Assembly (NCBI GenBank): GCA_029817715.1
Contig: JARUPY010000292.1
Span: forward strand, 1,818,501 to 1,882,500
Reading direction: 5' to 3'
From: Melastoma dodecandrum
Lineage: Eukaryota; Streptophyta; Magnoliopsida; Myrtales; Melastomataceae
Length of the DNA stretch: 64,000 bases
In this document: piece after piece, positions 36,611 through 45,809 of the stretch
Numbering within the stretch: the stretch's first letter is position 1
How the letters are laid out: every line of letters begins with the position of its first letter
Translations under genes and position numbers: made by a program
Notes under the pieces: generated by a model
What the model saw: the letters and a program-made list of their open reading frames with translations, nothing else
The model's database searches: none
What the model was told of the DNA's origin: nothing

Positions 36611-37588
36611 TCAGCCTTTGTCGGTGAACCGCACGGCGCAGCCCGGATGCGCCGCGACGAGGTCCGCACCGCCCGCCCGCCCCAGCACCATGCAGGCGGT
36701 CGACAGGCCGTCCGCCAGGAGCCCCGTCGGCGCCGTCACCGTCACCGACGACAGGAAGCGCGGTGACCGCCCCGTGGTCGGATCGAAGATGTGGTGATCG
36801 GCCCGGTCGTTCGAGAAGGACATGTTGTAGTCGCCGGAGGTCGCGGCGAAACCGGTGAACGGGGCGATCACGGCGGCGATCGCGGCGGGATTGCGGGGAT
36901 CGGCGAGGCCGAGCCGCCAGGGCGTGCCGTCGGGATGCGCGCCGGAGGCTCCGAACTCACCGGTATCCACGAAGGCATCGCCGATGCCGTGCTCGCGGAA
37001 GACCGCCATCACGCAATCGGCGGCGTAGCCCTGGATCAGCGCGTTCAGCGTCAGCGCCGTGCCGGGTTCCAAGACGACGCGATCCGGTCCGAGTTGCACG
37101 CGCCGCCAGCCGACCCGCGCCAAAGCCGCCCGGACGACCTCGTCCCGCGGGCGCTCGCTGCGGGCGGCCGCCCCAGCCCAGACCGGCCAGAGCGGCTGGA
37201 CCGTGGGATCGAACGCGCCATCGGTCTCGGCCGCGAGCGCGAGGGCGAAGCGCAGCAGAGCAACGAGGTGCGGGTCGGAAGCCTCAAGGACACCATAGCG
37301 GTTGAGGCGCGCCAGGGCGCTGTCGGCGCGGAACAGGCTCGCGGCCCCCTCGACGGCGCGCATCGCCGCGAAGCCGTCCGTCAGGGCGGCCTCGAGCGCG
37401 GGTGCGTCCGGACCGGCAGCGGTCAGCGCCACGGTGGTGCCGAAGGCGAGCCCGGCGCGGGTCCGGAGCGTCAGCCCCCGCGCCGCCGCGGAGGCGCGGA
37501 ACGCACCGATGCCGCCGAGGCCGGCGAGCCCGGCGGCCCCGATGAGGACGCGGCGGCGCCCGAGGGTGAAGCGCGCCGGCGCGCTCAT
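36611..37588 (-). CDS. apbE: FAD:protein FMN transferase (ApbE family, 325 aa)
   Basis: Attaches FMN to a Thr or Ser of partner flavoproteins. Start at 37588 (MSAPARFTLGRRRVLIGAAGL), with a twin-arginine and hydrophobic N-terminus suggesting export to the periplasm. The core segments of ApbE are visible: GTTVALTAAG early, SLFRADSALARLNRYG, ALTLNALIQGYAADCVM, DTGEFGASGAHPDGTPW and FDPTTGRSPRFLSSVTVTAPTG, followed by a magnesium-binding region near ADGLSTACMVLG. The gene overlaps the NosR-like gene by four bases (ATGA), so it is translationally coupled and the NosR-like protein is the obvious acceptor. Confidence 0.92.
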   Translation of the reverse strand: MSAPARFTLGRRRVLIGAAGLAGLGGIGAFRASAAARGLTLRTRAGLAFGTTVALTAAGPDAPALEAALTDGFAAMRAVEGAASLFRADSALARLNRYGVLEASDPHLVALLRFALALAAETDGAFDPTVQPLWPVWAGAAARSERPRDEVVRAALARVGWRRVQLGPDRVVLEPGTALTLNALIQGYAADCVMAVFREHGIGDAFVDTGEFGASGAHPDGTPWRLGLADPRNPAAIAAVIAPFTGFAATSGDYNMSFSNDRADHHIFDPTTGRSPRFLSSVTVTAPTGLLADGLSTACMVLGRAGGADLVAAHPGCAVRFTDKG

Positions 37589-39663
37589 CCCACGGTCACC
37601 GGCCGGGGTGCGGCGCGGCGGCTCCGCTTGCGGGCGACCACCTGCGGCACGCACTGCCCCGGATCGTGGATGATCGTGACGCAGTCCATGCACTGGAAGC
37701 ACTCGGGATAATCGACCCGGCCGCTCGGCGCGATGGCGCCGTAGCGGCAGCGGACCTTGCAGAGCTGGCAGGGCGAACCGCACTCGGCCCGGCGGGGGAT
37801 CCAGTCGAGCATACGCACCCGGCCGAGCAGGGCCAGGCTCGCGCCGAGCGGGCAGAGATAGCGGCAGAATCCCTTGTAGACGAACAGGTTGAGCACCAGC
37901 AGGGCGACCGCGTAGGCGACGAACGGCCAGGACCGCACGAAGTACAGGGTGATGGCGGTCTTGAACGGCTCGACTTCCGAGAGCGTGTCGGCCAGGGGCG
38001 ATCCGACGGCCGCCGCGCCGAGGATACCGGCGAGCACGACGTATTTCAGCGATCGCAACACCCGGTCGAGATCCGGCGGCACGGCGAGCGGCCGGAGGTG
38101 CAGCGGGCTGGCCAGGAGCGCGACGAATTCCTGCAGGGCTCCGAAGGGGCAGAGCCAGCCGCAGAAGGTGCCCCGTCCCCAGACGACGAGGGCGCCGAGC
38201 GCGAAGGCCCAGAGCAACAGTGAGGGCGGATCGTAGAGCAGGAAGGCGAGGTCGTGAGTCGTCATGGCGGCGCGCACGAGGCCGACCAGGGTCACGATCG
38301 AGAGCTGCGCCTGCGCGAACCAGCCGATGAAGCCCAGCGTCAGCGCCAGGAAGCCGAGCCGGAACACCGCAAACCGGCGTCCGTCGGCGACCAGCCCGCG
38401 CTGCCGCGCCAGGACGGGCACCAGCGCGGCCAGCATCAGCGCGATCAGCCCGAGTTCCGGCGCCCGGGCACGCCAGGGATCGGTCCAGCTCGGTCCCTCG
38501 TCGGGCCTGACCCGCGTGAACAGATCGGCCGGCAGGGCGGTCTCGACCGAAAAGGTCCGGCTGATCTTCTCGGACAGAATCTGCCCGCGCTCGCGGATCA
38601 TCGCCTCGGTCAGGACCCAGGGGGCTGAAGGGTCGAAGCCCGCGGCCTGATCGATCCGCAGGATCGTCCAGTTCCCCTCCGGCAGACCCGCCGCAAGACC
38701 GGCATCGCGGCGCTCCACCGCCATGTCGCGGGCGTTCACGATGAGGCCGGCTTGGCTGACCGCCAGCCGCTCGGGAACAGCCCCCAGGACGAATCGTTCG
38801 CCGATCGGATTCTCGGGGGCGTCCGACGGGCCGGCGCTCACCACCATGACGGCGTGGTTGCCGGGGCCGAGTTCGCGCATCAGCGCGTCGAACCGGGCTT
38901 GGCCCAGCAGGTTGCGGCCGATCGAGGGCGGGTCGAGGGCGGCGACGTACAGGTCCGTCAGCACGGCGTCGGGCGGTTCCTCCGACGGATCCGCCGCGCC
39001 GGTGCCCTTGAAGGCCGATGCGGCGTCGGCATTCGTCACCGTCAGGCGCTTGACCCAGCCCCGGGCCAAGAGATCCGCCAGGGCGAGCGGCGCGTAGAGA
39101 TCGGGCTTGGCCTCGACCTTCAGGCCGACATTGGTCGCCCCGAAGCCGAGCTTGCCGCGGGCCACCGCCAGCGCCGAGGCCAGGATCGACTGGTTGATGA
39201 CCCGGGTCGAGGCGGTCGCCATGGCGATGCCGTCCACCGTGCTCTGCGGCGCGGCGCCCGAGGCGCGGGCATTGGGCCGCCCCACACGGATCGGCTGGCG
39301 GGCGGACAGGCCGACATATTGCTCGACGAAGGCGAAGAGCGGCTCGGGTCCGAGCCCCTCGAGGAAGACCGGCTCGTGCTGGCTGATGACACGCACGTCC
39401 CGGAAGGTGCCGTCGGGCGCGAGCGCCACCAGCAGGTCGGGCGGCGTCCCGCCGAAGCCGGGGATCGGGGCAAGATCGACCGACTCGAAGGCGTAGGCGA
39501 AGACCTCGTAGGAGCCCGCCTGCTGCTTCAGGATCGGCCAGACCGGCAGCGTGGCATCCTTCTCGCCGACCACCAGGGGCGGGGGGAAGTACTTTTCGAG
39601 GGCGGCGCGATCGAGCTGGCCAGCGGCGGCGGGTTGGGCCAGCAGGACGAGGAGGAGAAACAC
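37585..39663 (-). CDS. NosR-like membrane flavin/iron-sulfur protein (about 692 aa)
   Basis: Resembles NosR, which passes electrons across the membrane in nitrous-oxide reduction. I take the GTG at 39663 as start because the signal sequence (FLLLVLLAQPAAAG) follows it directly; the frame is open to 40029, but those residues are repeat DNA. A periplasmic FMN-binding domain has DGIAMATAS, where Thr150 is the probable flavin attachment residue. Several membrane helices follow. The polyferredoxin motifs CGWLCP and CRYLCP come next, then clusters CGSPCQLCKVRC and CFQCMDC for 4Fe-4S centres. No nosZ is in the window; the neighbours are PQQ-dehydrogenase genes, so another redox route is likely. Confidence 0.85.
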   Translation of the reverse strand: MFLLLVLLAQPAAAGQLDRAALEKYFPPPLVVGEKDATLPVWPILKQQAGSYEVFAYAFESVDLAPIPGFGGTPPDLLVALAPDGTFRDVRVISQHEPVFLEGLGPEPLFAFVEQYVGLSARQPIRVGRPNARASGAAPQSTVDGIAMATASTRVINQSILASALAVARGKLGFGATNVGLKVEAKPDLYAPLALADLLARGWVKRLTVTNADAASAFKGTGAADPSEEPPDAVLTDLYVAALDPPSIGRNLLGQARFDALMRELGPGNHAVMVVSAGPSDAPENPIGERFVLGAVPERLAVSQAGLIVNARDMAVERRDAGLAAGLPEGNWTILRIDQAAGFDPSAPWVLTEAMIRERGQILSEKISRTFSVETALPADLFTRVRPDEGPSWTDPWRARAPELGLIALMLAALVPVLARQRGLVADGRRFAVFRLGFLALTLGFIGWFAQAQLSIVTLVGLVRAAMTTHDLAFLLYDPPSLLLWAFALGALVVWGRGTFCGWLCPFGALQEFVALLASPLHLRPLAVPPDLDRVLRSLKYVVLAGILGAAAVGSPLADTLSEVEPFKTAITLYFVRSWPFVAYAVALLVLNLFVYKGFCRYLCPLGASLALLGRVRMLDWIPRRAECGSPCQLCKVRCRYGAIAPSGRVDYPECFQCMDCVTIIHDPGQCVPQVVARKRSRRAAPRPVTVG

Positions 39664-40025
39664 CGCCCGCAGGAGGAGATCCCCTGCGTTGCCAAATGCT
39701 CCACGGATTGCGGCCGTCTTCGAGGAGAGTGAACCCCAAATCTGCAACCCGCGCGTCTCCCTCCCCCCCTTGCGGGCTAGCGGATTCACACGGCGTCCGC
39801 TGCGTCGGCGACGGCCGCAGGACAACCCTCGCTCCGCTTGCGGGGAGGGGAAACCCGCGCTCCATTCCGAGATCTGTGCTTCCGGTAGCCCGTGCGGGGC
39901 AGGGAGGGTGCGGAGGAGATCTGGACGGCCAGAGCCGGTCACCGGACCATAATCCCAGACCCGATGTGGACGTCGTGTAGCCCCCGCGGGGAAGGCGATG
40001 CCGCGGCACCCCTCTGGGAAGAAAC
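39664..40025. other. Intergenic region with a GC-rich palindromic repeat (copy A)
   Basis: These 362 bases separate the NosR-like and beta-propeller genes. At 39750-39860 lie the two split halves of the dispersed palindrome described at 43765, with about 60 other bases between them. A further purine-rich stretch at 39895-39925 and the palindrome-like 39980-40020 region may be degenerate pieces of the same family. No gene is supported. Confidence 0.55.
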
Positions 40026-41033
40026 TCACGGCGTCACGCCGGCGGCGCGGCCGTCCGGGGCCTTGGCGTCCGCCATCGGACGGGCTGCGGCGCCCCAGGG
40101 GAAGCGGCCGACCTTCACGGTCCGGATCGGCTTGAGCGTCTCGGTGTCGATCACCGTGACATCGCCCGAGACTCCGTTGGTTGTGAAGAGCCGCGGCCCC
40201 GCCGCGTTGAGCGCGAGCTGCCAGACCCGCCGGCCGACCAGGATGTAGCTCTCGACCTTGTAGGTCGCAGTATCCACCACCGCCACGCGGTCAGACGGCC
40301 CCAGGGCCACGAAGGCGTGGCGCCCGTCCTTCGCGAACTGAATCCCCACCGGTTGGATCCGGTCCGAGGCGATCCCCTTCACGGCGAATTTCACCGTCTC
40401 GATCACCGTCCGCTTGGCGACATCGATCACCGAGACGGTGCCGCCGATCTCCGACGAGGCCCAGAGCTGTGCCCCATCCGCCGTGAACGCCGCGAAGCGC
40501 GGCCGCTGGCCGACCGGCGTGGCGTCCACGGCCTGCAGCGTCTTCGTGTCGATCCAGTGGACCATGTTGGTGGTCTCGGAGGTCGTGACCGCCGTGCGGC
40601 CATCCGGGCTCACCGCCACGCCCTCCGGCTCGATGCCGACATCGATCTGCGCCAGGACCTTGCGGGTCTGGGCGTCGACCACCGTGGTGGTGGCGTTCTC
40701 CTCGTTGGCGATGAACAGGGTGCGGCCGTCAGGGGCCAGCGCGAATTGCTCCGGATCCTCACCGGAGGGCAGGTCGTGCCGGACCTGACCCGTATCGGGA
40801 TCGATGACCTGCACGGCATCGGAATCGCTCGCGCAGACGTAGAGAGACCGGCCGTCCTTCGAGAAGGTCAGCCCGCGGGGTCGCCGGCCTACGGGGAAGG
40901 TGCGCAGCACCGCGAAACTGTCGCCGTCGATCACCGAGATGGTGTTGTCGCGCTCGTTCGAGACGAAAATCTCCTCGGCCCGCGCGGGCACGGCGAGACA
41001 GAGCAGGAGTGCGAGGGAGGCGAGCCGGCTCAT
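40026..41033 (-). CDS. PQQ-associated YVTN beta-propeller protein (335 aa)
   Basis: Has the form of the beta-propeller proteins found beside PQQ-dependent catabolism genes. The ATG at 41033 starts a signal peptide (RLASLALLLCLAVPARA). The mature protein is built of repeats of about 40 residues with the YVTN pattern: EIFVSNERDNTISVID, SLYVCASDSDAVQVID, TLFIANEENATTTVVD and so on to RLFTTNGVSGDVTVID, about seven blades. It is probably a soluble periplasmic scaffold; no enzyme activity is established for such proteins. It overlaps the substrate-binding protein gene by four bases (ATGA). Confidence 0.85.
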   Translation of the reverse strand: MSRLASLALLLCLAVPARAEEIFVSNERDNTISVIDGDSFAVLRTFPVGRRPRGLTFSKDGRSLYVCASDSDAVQVIDPDTGQVRHDLPSGEDPEQFALAPDGRTLFIANEENATTTVVDAQTRKVLAQIDVGIEPEGVAVSPDGRTAVTTSETTNMVHWIDTKTLQAVDATPVGQRPRFAAFTADGAQLWASSEIGGTVSVIDVAKRTVIETVKFAVKGIASDRIQPVGIQFAKDGRHAFVALGPSDRVAVVDTATYKVESYILVGRRVWQLALNAAGPRLFTTNGVSGDVTVIDTETLKPIRTVKVGRFPWGAAARPMADAKAPDGRAAGVTP

Positions 41034-42259
41034 CCTGTCTTCCCTGAGAACGCCCGGCAGGCACTCTCGGGCTCGTCGAGGCCGAGCGTGTCGAGTTCCG
41101 TGCGGTGATGGAGGAAACCCTCGATCGGCGCCGTAGCGGTCACGGCCCCCGGCCAGAGCAGGAAGACCGGCTGGCGCAACTGCCCGTCCCAGGTGCGGAA
41201 GCTCAGGGGCCGGCCCTTGAAGCCGCCGACCTCGAAATTCGGCGCCGTCAGCGCGGCGCGGACAATCTCGGGATCGGTGCTGCGCACCTTCACGGCCGCC
41301 TCGCCGACCGCATGGACCGCCATCCAGCCCGCCCAGTCGATCGGCCGCATCGTCCGGCCCGCGAGCTTCCGGAAGCGGCCCTGGAGCTGCACCGCCGCCC
41401 AGGCCTCCACGGGCCGGCCCCAGGCGGCGGGCGACAGGCCCTGGGTGCCGACCAGCGGCCGCGGCGACGCGGTGTTGTAGTTCAGACTCGCGCCGAACTC
41501 GCCCGCCTCGTCGGCGACCGCGACGACATCGTGCTCCGGGCCGCGGGTCGGCAGGGCGAACTCGCGGAGCGCCGTGTCCCGGACATCGCCGCCCTTGGGA
41601 TCGTAGCTCGATTCGGCGACGATCCGGGCGCCGAATTTCTTCGCGCTCCGACGCAGCGCCTCGGCGTAAAGGGCGTCCCCAGGGGCCGGTCCGGAGACCA
41701 GCAGGATCCGCGACCAGCGCTTGAATGCCAGCAACTGGACCAGCGCGTCGGCCAGCATGGCGCGCGAGGGCAGGACGTGGAGCAGGTTCTTCCGGCAATC
41801 CGCGTCGCGCAGCCGCGTGTCGGGCGCGCCGATGTTGAGGAGCACGCTGCCCCGGGCCTCCGGCAGGTCGGCGAGGGCCAGGACATCCGCGGCCGGCGCG
41901 TTGAGGACGACGAAGCGGTGGTCGGCGAGATCCCGGAAGGCCCGGGTGATGTCGGCACCCGGCTCCACCAGAGTCGTGTCGAGTGCGAAGGTGAGGCCGA
42001 CGAAGCGCCCGGTGGCGTTCGAGTCCTTCAACCCGAGTTCGGCGCCCCGGGCACCTTCGTCGTCGGGGATCGGATCCTCGTTGTTCAGCGGCAGCGGACG
42101 CTCGACCCGCCGCTCCAGATAATGGATCCTGAGGGGCGCCGCCGCCGCGGGCGGTGCGGCCTCGGCGACCCGCGCGAGCCCCGCCGGGACGACAGCGAGC
42201 AACAGGGCGGCCGGGAGCCGTCCGCGCATCCAGGCCCGCCGCACCCCGGAGAGCATCAT
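41030..42259 (-). CDS. PQQ-associated ABC-type substrate-binding protein (409 aa)
   Basis: A type I periplasmic binding protein of the branched-chain amino-acid-binding type found in PQQ-alcohol clusters. A signal sequence (PAALLLAVVPAGLARVAEA) is followed by the family N-terminus RIHYLERRVERPLPLNNEDP and an extended bilobed fold with GARGAELGLKDSNATGRF and LLVSGPAPGDALYAEALRR. It is co-transcribed with the beta-propeller gene. The ATP-binding and membrane genes that normally complete this transporter are not present in the window, so it either works with distant partners or alone as a periplasmic binding or sensor protein. The gene starts about 215 bases from the divergent cytochrome c550 gene. 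Confidence 0.8.
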   Translation of the reverse strand: MMLSGVRRAWMRGRLPAALLLAVVPAGLARVAEAAPPAAAAPLRIHYLERRVERPLPLNNEDPIPDDEGARGAELGLKDSNATGRFVGLTFALDTTLVEPGADITRAFRDLADHRFVVLNAPAADVLALADLPEARGSVLLNIGAPDTRLRDADCRKNLLHVLPSRAMLADALVQLLAFKRWSRILLVSGPAPGDALYAEALRRSAKKFGARIVAESSYDPKGGDVRDTALREFALPTRGPEHDVVAVADEAGEFGASLNYNTASPRPLVGTQGLSPAAWGRPVEAWAAVQLQGRFRKLAGRTMRPIDWAGWMAVHAVGEAAVKVRSTDPEIVRAALTAPNFEVGGFKGRPLSFRTWDGQLRQPVFLLWPGAVTATAPIEGFLHHRTELDTLGLDEPESACRAFSGKTG

Positions 42260-42475
42260 CCCCGTCCGTCTCCTCCGTCTCCCGATCGTTGTCGTTCCCG
42301 GGGATCTAGCGGCTCATCGGCCGACATCGATATTGGACCAAGGTGCACCCGGGGACCATGATGCAGTGCAACACAGGTCGTCGATCACACTAATCTACCG
42401 GATCCGTACCAAAGCATAATGGGTTGGCCGCCCGGTACTTGCTAACCGTCATGCAACGACGATGGGAGGCGGGTG
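42260..42475. promoter_or_regulatory. Divergent regulatory region between substrate-binding gene and pedF-like gene
   Basis: These 216 bases contain divergent starts for two alcohol-dehydrogenase-associated transcripts. The central part (42350-42425) is AT-richer and contains a CATAAT hexamer at about 42413 that could be a -10 element for the cytochrome gene, but no good -35 is visible. This is the likely control region for an alcohol-sensing regulator. Confidence 0.4.
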
Positions 42476-42904
42476 ATGCGCACGAAGAAGACGGCGGTGG
42501 GCGGCATGGTCGTCGCGCTCGGCCTGGCCCTGTGGGCTGGCGGCGCTTCCGGCCACGGCGACGTGCAGCCGCAACCGGTCAAGACCGATGGCCTGAAGCC
42601 GCTCGGCAACGAGTGGCTGTCCGAGAATCCCTACAAGGGCGACGCGCACGCGATCTCGATCGGCGCCTCCGGCTTCAATCAGAACTGCGCCCGCTGCCAC
42701 GGCCTGGAGATGATCTCCGGCGGCCTCGCCCCGGACCTGCGCTACCTGCCGCAGGGCAAGGAGGGCGACGAATACTTCGTCGAGCGGATGAAGCACGGCG
42801 CCGTCATCAACGGCGTGACCAAGATGCCGGTCTTCGACGGTGTGATCTCCCAGGAGGGCCTGTGGGCGATCCGCAGCTACATCGAGTCGAAGCATGAGGA
42901 GTAG
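42476..42904 (+). CDS. pedF: Cytochrome c550, PedF type (142 aa)
   Basis: The soluble periplasmic electron acceptor of a PQQ alcohol dehydrogenase. The ATG at 42476 has GGGAGGCGGG upstream. A signal peptide ending near GGASG is followed by the family N-terminus HGDVQPQPVKTDGL, one haem site CARCH (Cys71, Cys74, His75) with the conserved GLEMISGGLAPDLR, and a probable axial methionine in KMPVFDG. This matches PedF-type cytochromes better than the larger XoxG. It overlaps the following MoxJ-like gene by 11 bases, so the two are coupled. It is shorter than some relatives, lacking the loop between haem and Met. Confidence 0.88.
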   Translation: MRTKKTAVGGMVVALGLALWAGGASGHGDVQPQPVKTDGLKPLGNEWLSENPYKGDAHAISIGASGFNQNCARCHGLEMISGGLAPDLRYLPQGKEGDEYFVERMKHGAVINGVTKMPVFDGVISQEGLWAIRSYIESKHEE

Positions 42905-43754
42905 GGCGCGCCTCGCGATCGCCTGCGGCCTGCTGCTGGCGCTCGGGTTTCAACCGAGGGCCGAAGCGCGGCCGCTCGATCAGGTGGTCGCCGACGGCAC
43001 GCTGCGGGTCGCGGTCTACGGCGACAACGCGCCGTTCTCCGACGCGGTGAAGGGCAAGGCGCAGGGCATCGACGCCGACCTCGCCCGGGCGATCGCCGAG
43101 AAGCTCAAGGTCAAGCTCGACCTGCGGGTGGTCGATGCCGGCGAGAACGTCGATGGCGACCTGCGCCTCAACCTGTGGAAGGGGGACCTCGCCGGTTCGC
43201 CGCTCGCCGACCTGATGCTGCACGTGCCGACCGACCGGCAGCTGGCGCTCCGCAACGATCAGGTGTTCTTCACCGCCCCGTATTTCGAGCAGGAGATCGC
43301 GTTCGCGTACCGAAAGGGCGACCTCGAAGGTTTCGATAAGCTCGACGACATCGGCGACAAGACCGTGGCGCTCGAAGGGACGAGCGCCGCCGACCTGATG
43401 CTGCTGACGGCGCAGGGTGGCCGGTTCCGCGGGAACCTGAAGCACTACAAGAGCTTCGAGGAGGCCGCGAAGGCCTATCTTGCCGGCGAGGCGCCGATCC
43501 TGGCCGGGACTCGCGCAGCGATCGAGGCCGCCCTGTTCGCCGCCAAGGCGCCCAAGGACGACAACCCGATCGCGACGGTGCCGTCGTCCGGGCTGGTCAA
43601 GACGCGCTGGGAGATCGGCGGTGCGGTGAAGACCGACTCGCGCGACCTCGCCTACGCGGTGGCGGACGCGGTGACGGCGCTGAACACGGACGGCCGGCTC
43701 AAGGCCATCTGCGAGACCTACGGCGTCACCTACACGCCGCCGAAGGGATATTGA
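42894..43754 (+). CDS. Quinoprotein-associated periplasmic binding protein, MoxJ/PedG-like (286 aa)
   Basis: An extracellular solute-binding-like protein found beside PQQ dehydrogenases. It starts with a signal peptide (LAIACGLLLALGFQPRAEA). The two-lobed fold is that of family 3 periplasmic-binding proteins: DGTLRVAVYGDNAPFSDAVK, GIDADLARAIAEKLKVKLDL, FTAPYFEQEIAFAYRKGD and TVALEGTSAADLMLL. In methanol dehydrogenase systems the related MoxJ/XoxJ is needed for dehydrogenase assembly or activation, so a helper or chaperone role here is an inference. It begins 11 bases inside the cytochrome gene. It is 286 residues, typical for the group. Confidence 0.82.
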   Translation: MRSRARLAIACGLLLALGFQPRAEARPLDQVVADGTLRVAVYGDNAPFSDAVKGKAQGIDADLARAIAEKLKVKLDLRVVDAGENVDGDLRLNLWKGDLAGSPLADLMLHVPTDRQLALRNDQVFFTAPYFEQEIAFAYRKGDLEGFDKLDDIGDKTVALEGTSAADLMLLTAQGGRFRGNLKHYKSFEEAAKAYLAGEAPILAGTRAAIEAALFAAKAPKDDNPIATVPSSGLVKTRWEIGGAVKTDSRDLAYAVADAVTALNTDGRLKAICETYGVTYTPPKGY

Positions 43755-43764
43755 GGGACGCAAC

Positions 43765-43806
43765 CGCGCGTCTCCCTCCCCCCTCTGCGGGGGAGGGGGA
43801 CGCGCG
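43765..43806. repeat. GC-rich palindromic repeat, copy B
   Basis: CGCGCGTCTCCCTCCCCC is mirrored by GGGGGAGGGGGACGCGCG with a short centre at 43783-43788. It sits 11 bases after the MoxJ-like stop codon. It shares the CGCGCGTCTCCCTCCC core with copies at 39750 and 46660. A hairpin here could slow ribosomes, stabilise the upstream message or stop transcription, but it has no T-run. Confidence 0.8.
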
Positions 43807-44039
43807 GCAGCTCTGGACAGCTTTCGCGCCGGCGCCGAGCCGGCGCGCCTTGATGTGCTGTCGAATACAATTCTGTTGACCAAATAATCTGTCGACTTAT
43901 TCGACCAATGGCCAATAAGACTTTTCTGAGAAGCCGGATAGCCTCAATTCCCAAGGGGGCGCCCCGCGACTCGTGCGGCCCGCGCCGAAACCCGGATGCC
44001 CCGGCCATACGGACCGGGGCCGTAGACGGAGGACACGTC
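43807..44039 (+). promoter_or_regulatory. Probable exaF promoter region
   Basis: At about 43860-43925 the sequence turns abruptly AT-rich in a GC-rich context. TTGACC at 43876-43881 is a candidate -35; the matching -10 at a 17-base spacing reads ATTCGA and is poor. An inverted AATAA/TTATT pair and two GACCAA motifs lie in the same patch and may be operator sites. The promoter is inferred; the regulator is unknown, although the response regulator downstream is a candidate. Confidence 0.4.
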
Positions 44040-45809
44040 ATGAGAATGCGGACCCGGTTCCTCGCCGCGGTGGGCGTCGCCGCCCTCGTGGCGGGCGGTG
44101 CCCTGCCGGCTTTTGCCGAGGGTGTGAGCGAGCAGGACATCCTGAACGACGCCAAGACCCCCGGCGACGTCGTCACCTACGGGCTCGGGCCGCAGGCCCA
44201 GCGCTTCAGCCCGCTGAAGACCCTCAACCGCGACAACATCAAGGGCCTCGTCCCGGCGTGGTCCTTCTCGTTCGGCGGCGAGAAGCAGCGTGGCCAGGAG
44301 AGCCAGGCGCTGGTCAAGGACGGCATCATCTACGTCACCGGCTCGTATTCGCGCATGTACGCGATCGACTCGCACACCGGTGAGAAGAAGTGGGAATACG
44401 ACGCCCGCCTGCCGGAGGGCATCCTGCCCTGCTGCGACGTGGTGAACCGCGGCGCCGCGCTCTACAAGGACAACGTCTACTTCGGCACGCTCGATGCCAA
44501 GCTCGTCGCCCTGAACGTCAAGACCGGCAAGGTCGTCTGGCGCAAGGACATCGACGACTTCAAGGCCGGCTACAGCTACACCGCCGCCCCGATCATCGTG
44601 AAGGGCAAGATCATCACGGGCGTGTCCGGTGGCGAGTTCGGCGTGATCGGGCGCATCGAGGCCCGCGACGCCGACACGGGCGAGATCGTGTGGAAGCGCC
44701 CCGTCATCGAGGGCCACATGGGCGAGCTCAACGGCAAGCCCTCGACCATGACGGGCAAGACCAACGAATCCTGGCCCGGCGACATGTGGAAGTTCGGCGG
44801 CGGCGCCACCTGGCTCGGCGGCACCTACGATCCCGAGACCAACCTGATCTACTTCGGCACCGGCAACCCGGGCCCGTGGAACTCCTGGCTGCGGCCGGGC
44901 GACAACAAGTGGACCTCCTCGCGCCTCGCCCTCAACCCCGACAACGGCGAGATCGTGTGGGGCTTCCAGACCACGCCGCATGACGGCTGGGACTTCGACG
45001 GCGTCAACGAGTTCGTGCCGTTCGACATGAACAAGGGCGGCAAGACCATCAAGGCCGGCGCCACCGCCGACCGCAACGGCTTCTTCTACGTCCTCGACCG
45101 GACCAACGGGAAGTTCATCTCGGCCACGCCGTTCGTGAACAAGATCAACTGGGCCAAGGGCATCGATGAGAACGGCCGCCCGATCTACAACCCGGAGAAC
45201 CGCCCGGGCGATCCGAGCCAGGCGACCGGCGACGACAAGAAGGGCAAGTCGGTCTTCGCCGTGCCGAGCTTCCTCGGCGGCAAGAACTGGATGCCGATCG
45301 GCTACAGCCCCGACACCAAGCTGTTCTACGTGCCCTCCAACGAGTGGGGCATGGACATCTGGAACGAGCCGGTGAACTACAAGAAGGGCGCGGCCTATCT
45401 CGGCGCCGGCTTCACCATCAAGCCGGTCTTCGAGGACCATATCGGCTCGCTCAAGGCGATCGACCCGGCCTCCGGCAAGATCGTGTGGGAGTACAAGAAC
45501 AAGGCCCCGCTCTGGGCCGGCGTGCTCACCACCGCGGGCAACCTCGTCTTCACCGGCACGCCGGAGGGCTTCCTGAAGGCCTTCGACGCCAAGACGGGCG
45601 AGGAAGTCTGGAAGTTCCAGGTCGGCACCGGCGTGGTGTCCTCGCCGATCACCTGGGAGCAGGACGGCGAGCAGTGGGTCGGCGTCGCGGCCGGCTGGGG
45701 CGGCGCGGTCCCGCTCTGGGGCGGCGAGGTCGCCAAGTCGACCGCTGGCATCAACCAGGGCGGCAGCTTCTGGGCGTTCAAGCTGCCGAAGACGGTGGCC
45801 TCGCGCTGA
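44040..45809 (+). CDS. exaF: Lanthanide-type PQQ-dependent alcohol dehydrogenase (ExaF/PedH class, 589 aa)
   Basis: A periplasmic quinoprotein oxidising primary alcohols to aldehydes. The ATG at 44040 starts a signal peptide ([20 protein letters not shown]). The eight-bladed propeller has the adjacent disulfide cysteines Cys131-Cys132 in [11 protein letters not shown]. The active site reads GWDFDGVNE: Asp318 is the usual catalytic base and Asp320, two residues on, is the extra aspartate that marks lanthanide-binding enzymes; calcium enzymes have a small residue there. Overall it resembles ExaA/ExaF ethanol dehydrogenases ([24 protein letters not shown]) rather than XoxF or MxaF. The substrate is therefore likely ethanol or longer alcohols; methanol is less likely. 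Confidence 0.9.
   Translation: MRMRTRFLAAVGVAALVAGGALPAFAEGVSEQDILNDAKTPGDVVTYGLGPQAQRFSPLKTLNRDNIKGLVPAWSFSFGGEKQRGQESQALVKDGIIYVTGSYSRMYAIDSHTGEKKWEYDARLPEGILPCCDVVNRGAALYKDNVYFGTLDAKLVALNVKTGKVVWRKDIDDFKAGYSYTAAPIIVKGKIITGVSGGEFGVIGRIEARDADTGEIVWKRPVIEGHMGELNGKPSTMTGKTNESWPGDMWKFGGGATWLGGTYDPETNLIYFGTGNPGPWNSWLRPGDNKWTSSRLALNPDNGEIVWGFQTTPHDGWDFDGVNEFVPFDMNKGGKTIKAGATADRNGFFYVLDRTNGKFISATPFVNKINWAKGIDENGRPIYNPENRPGDPSQATGDDKKGKSVFAVPSFLGGKNWMPIGYSPDTKLFYVPSNEWGMDIWNEPVNYKKGAAYLGAGFTIKPVFEDHIGSLKAIDPASGKIVWEYKNKAPLWAGVLTTAGNLVFTGTPEGFLKAFDAKTGEEVWKFQVGTGVVSSPITWEQDGEQWVGVAAGWGGAVPLWGGEVAKSTAGINQGGSFWAFKLPKTVASR

Noticed and set aside
44040..45809. XoxF or MxaF methanol dehydrogenase
   Set aside because: The lanthanide aspartate fits XoxF, but the body of the protein and the PedF-type cytochrome match the ExaA/ExaF ethanol dehydrogenase group more closely.
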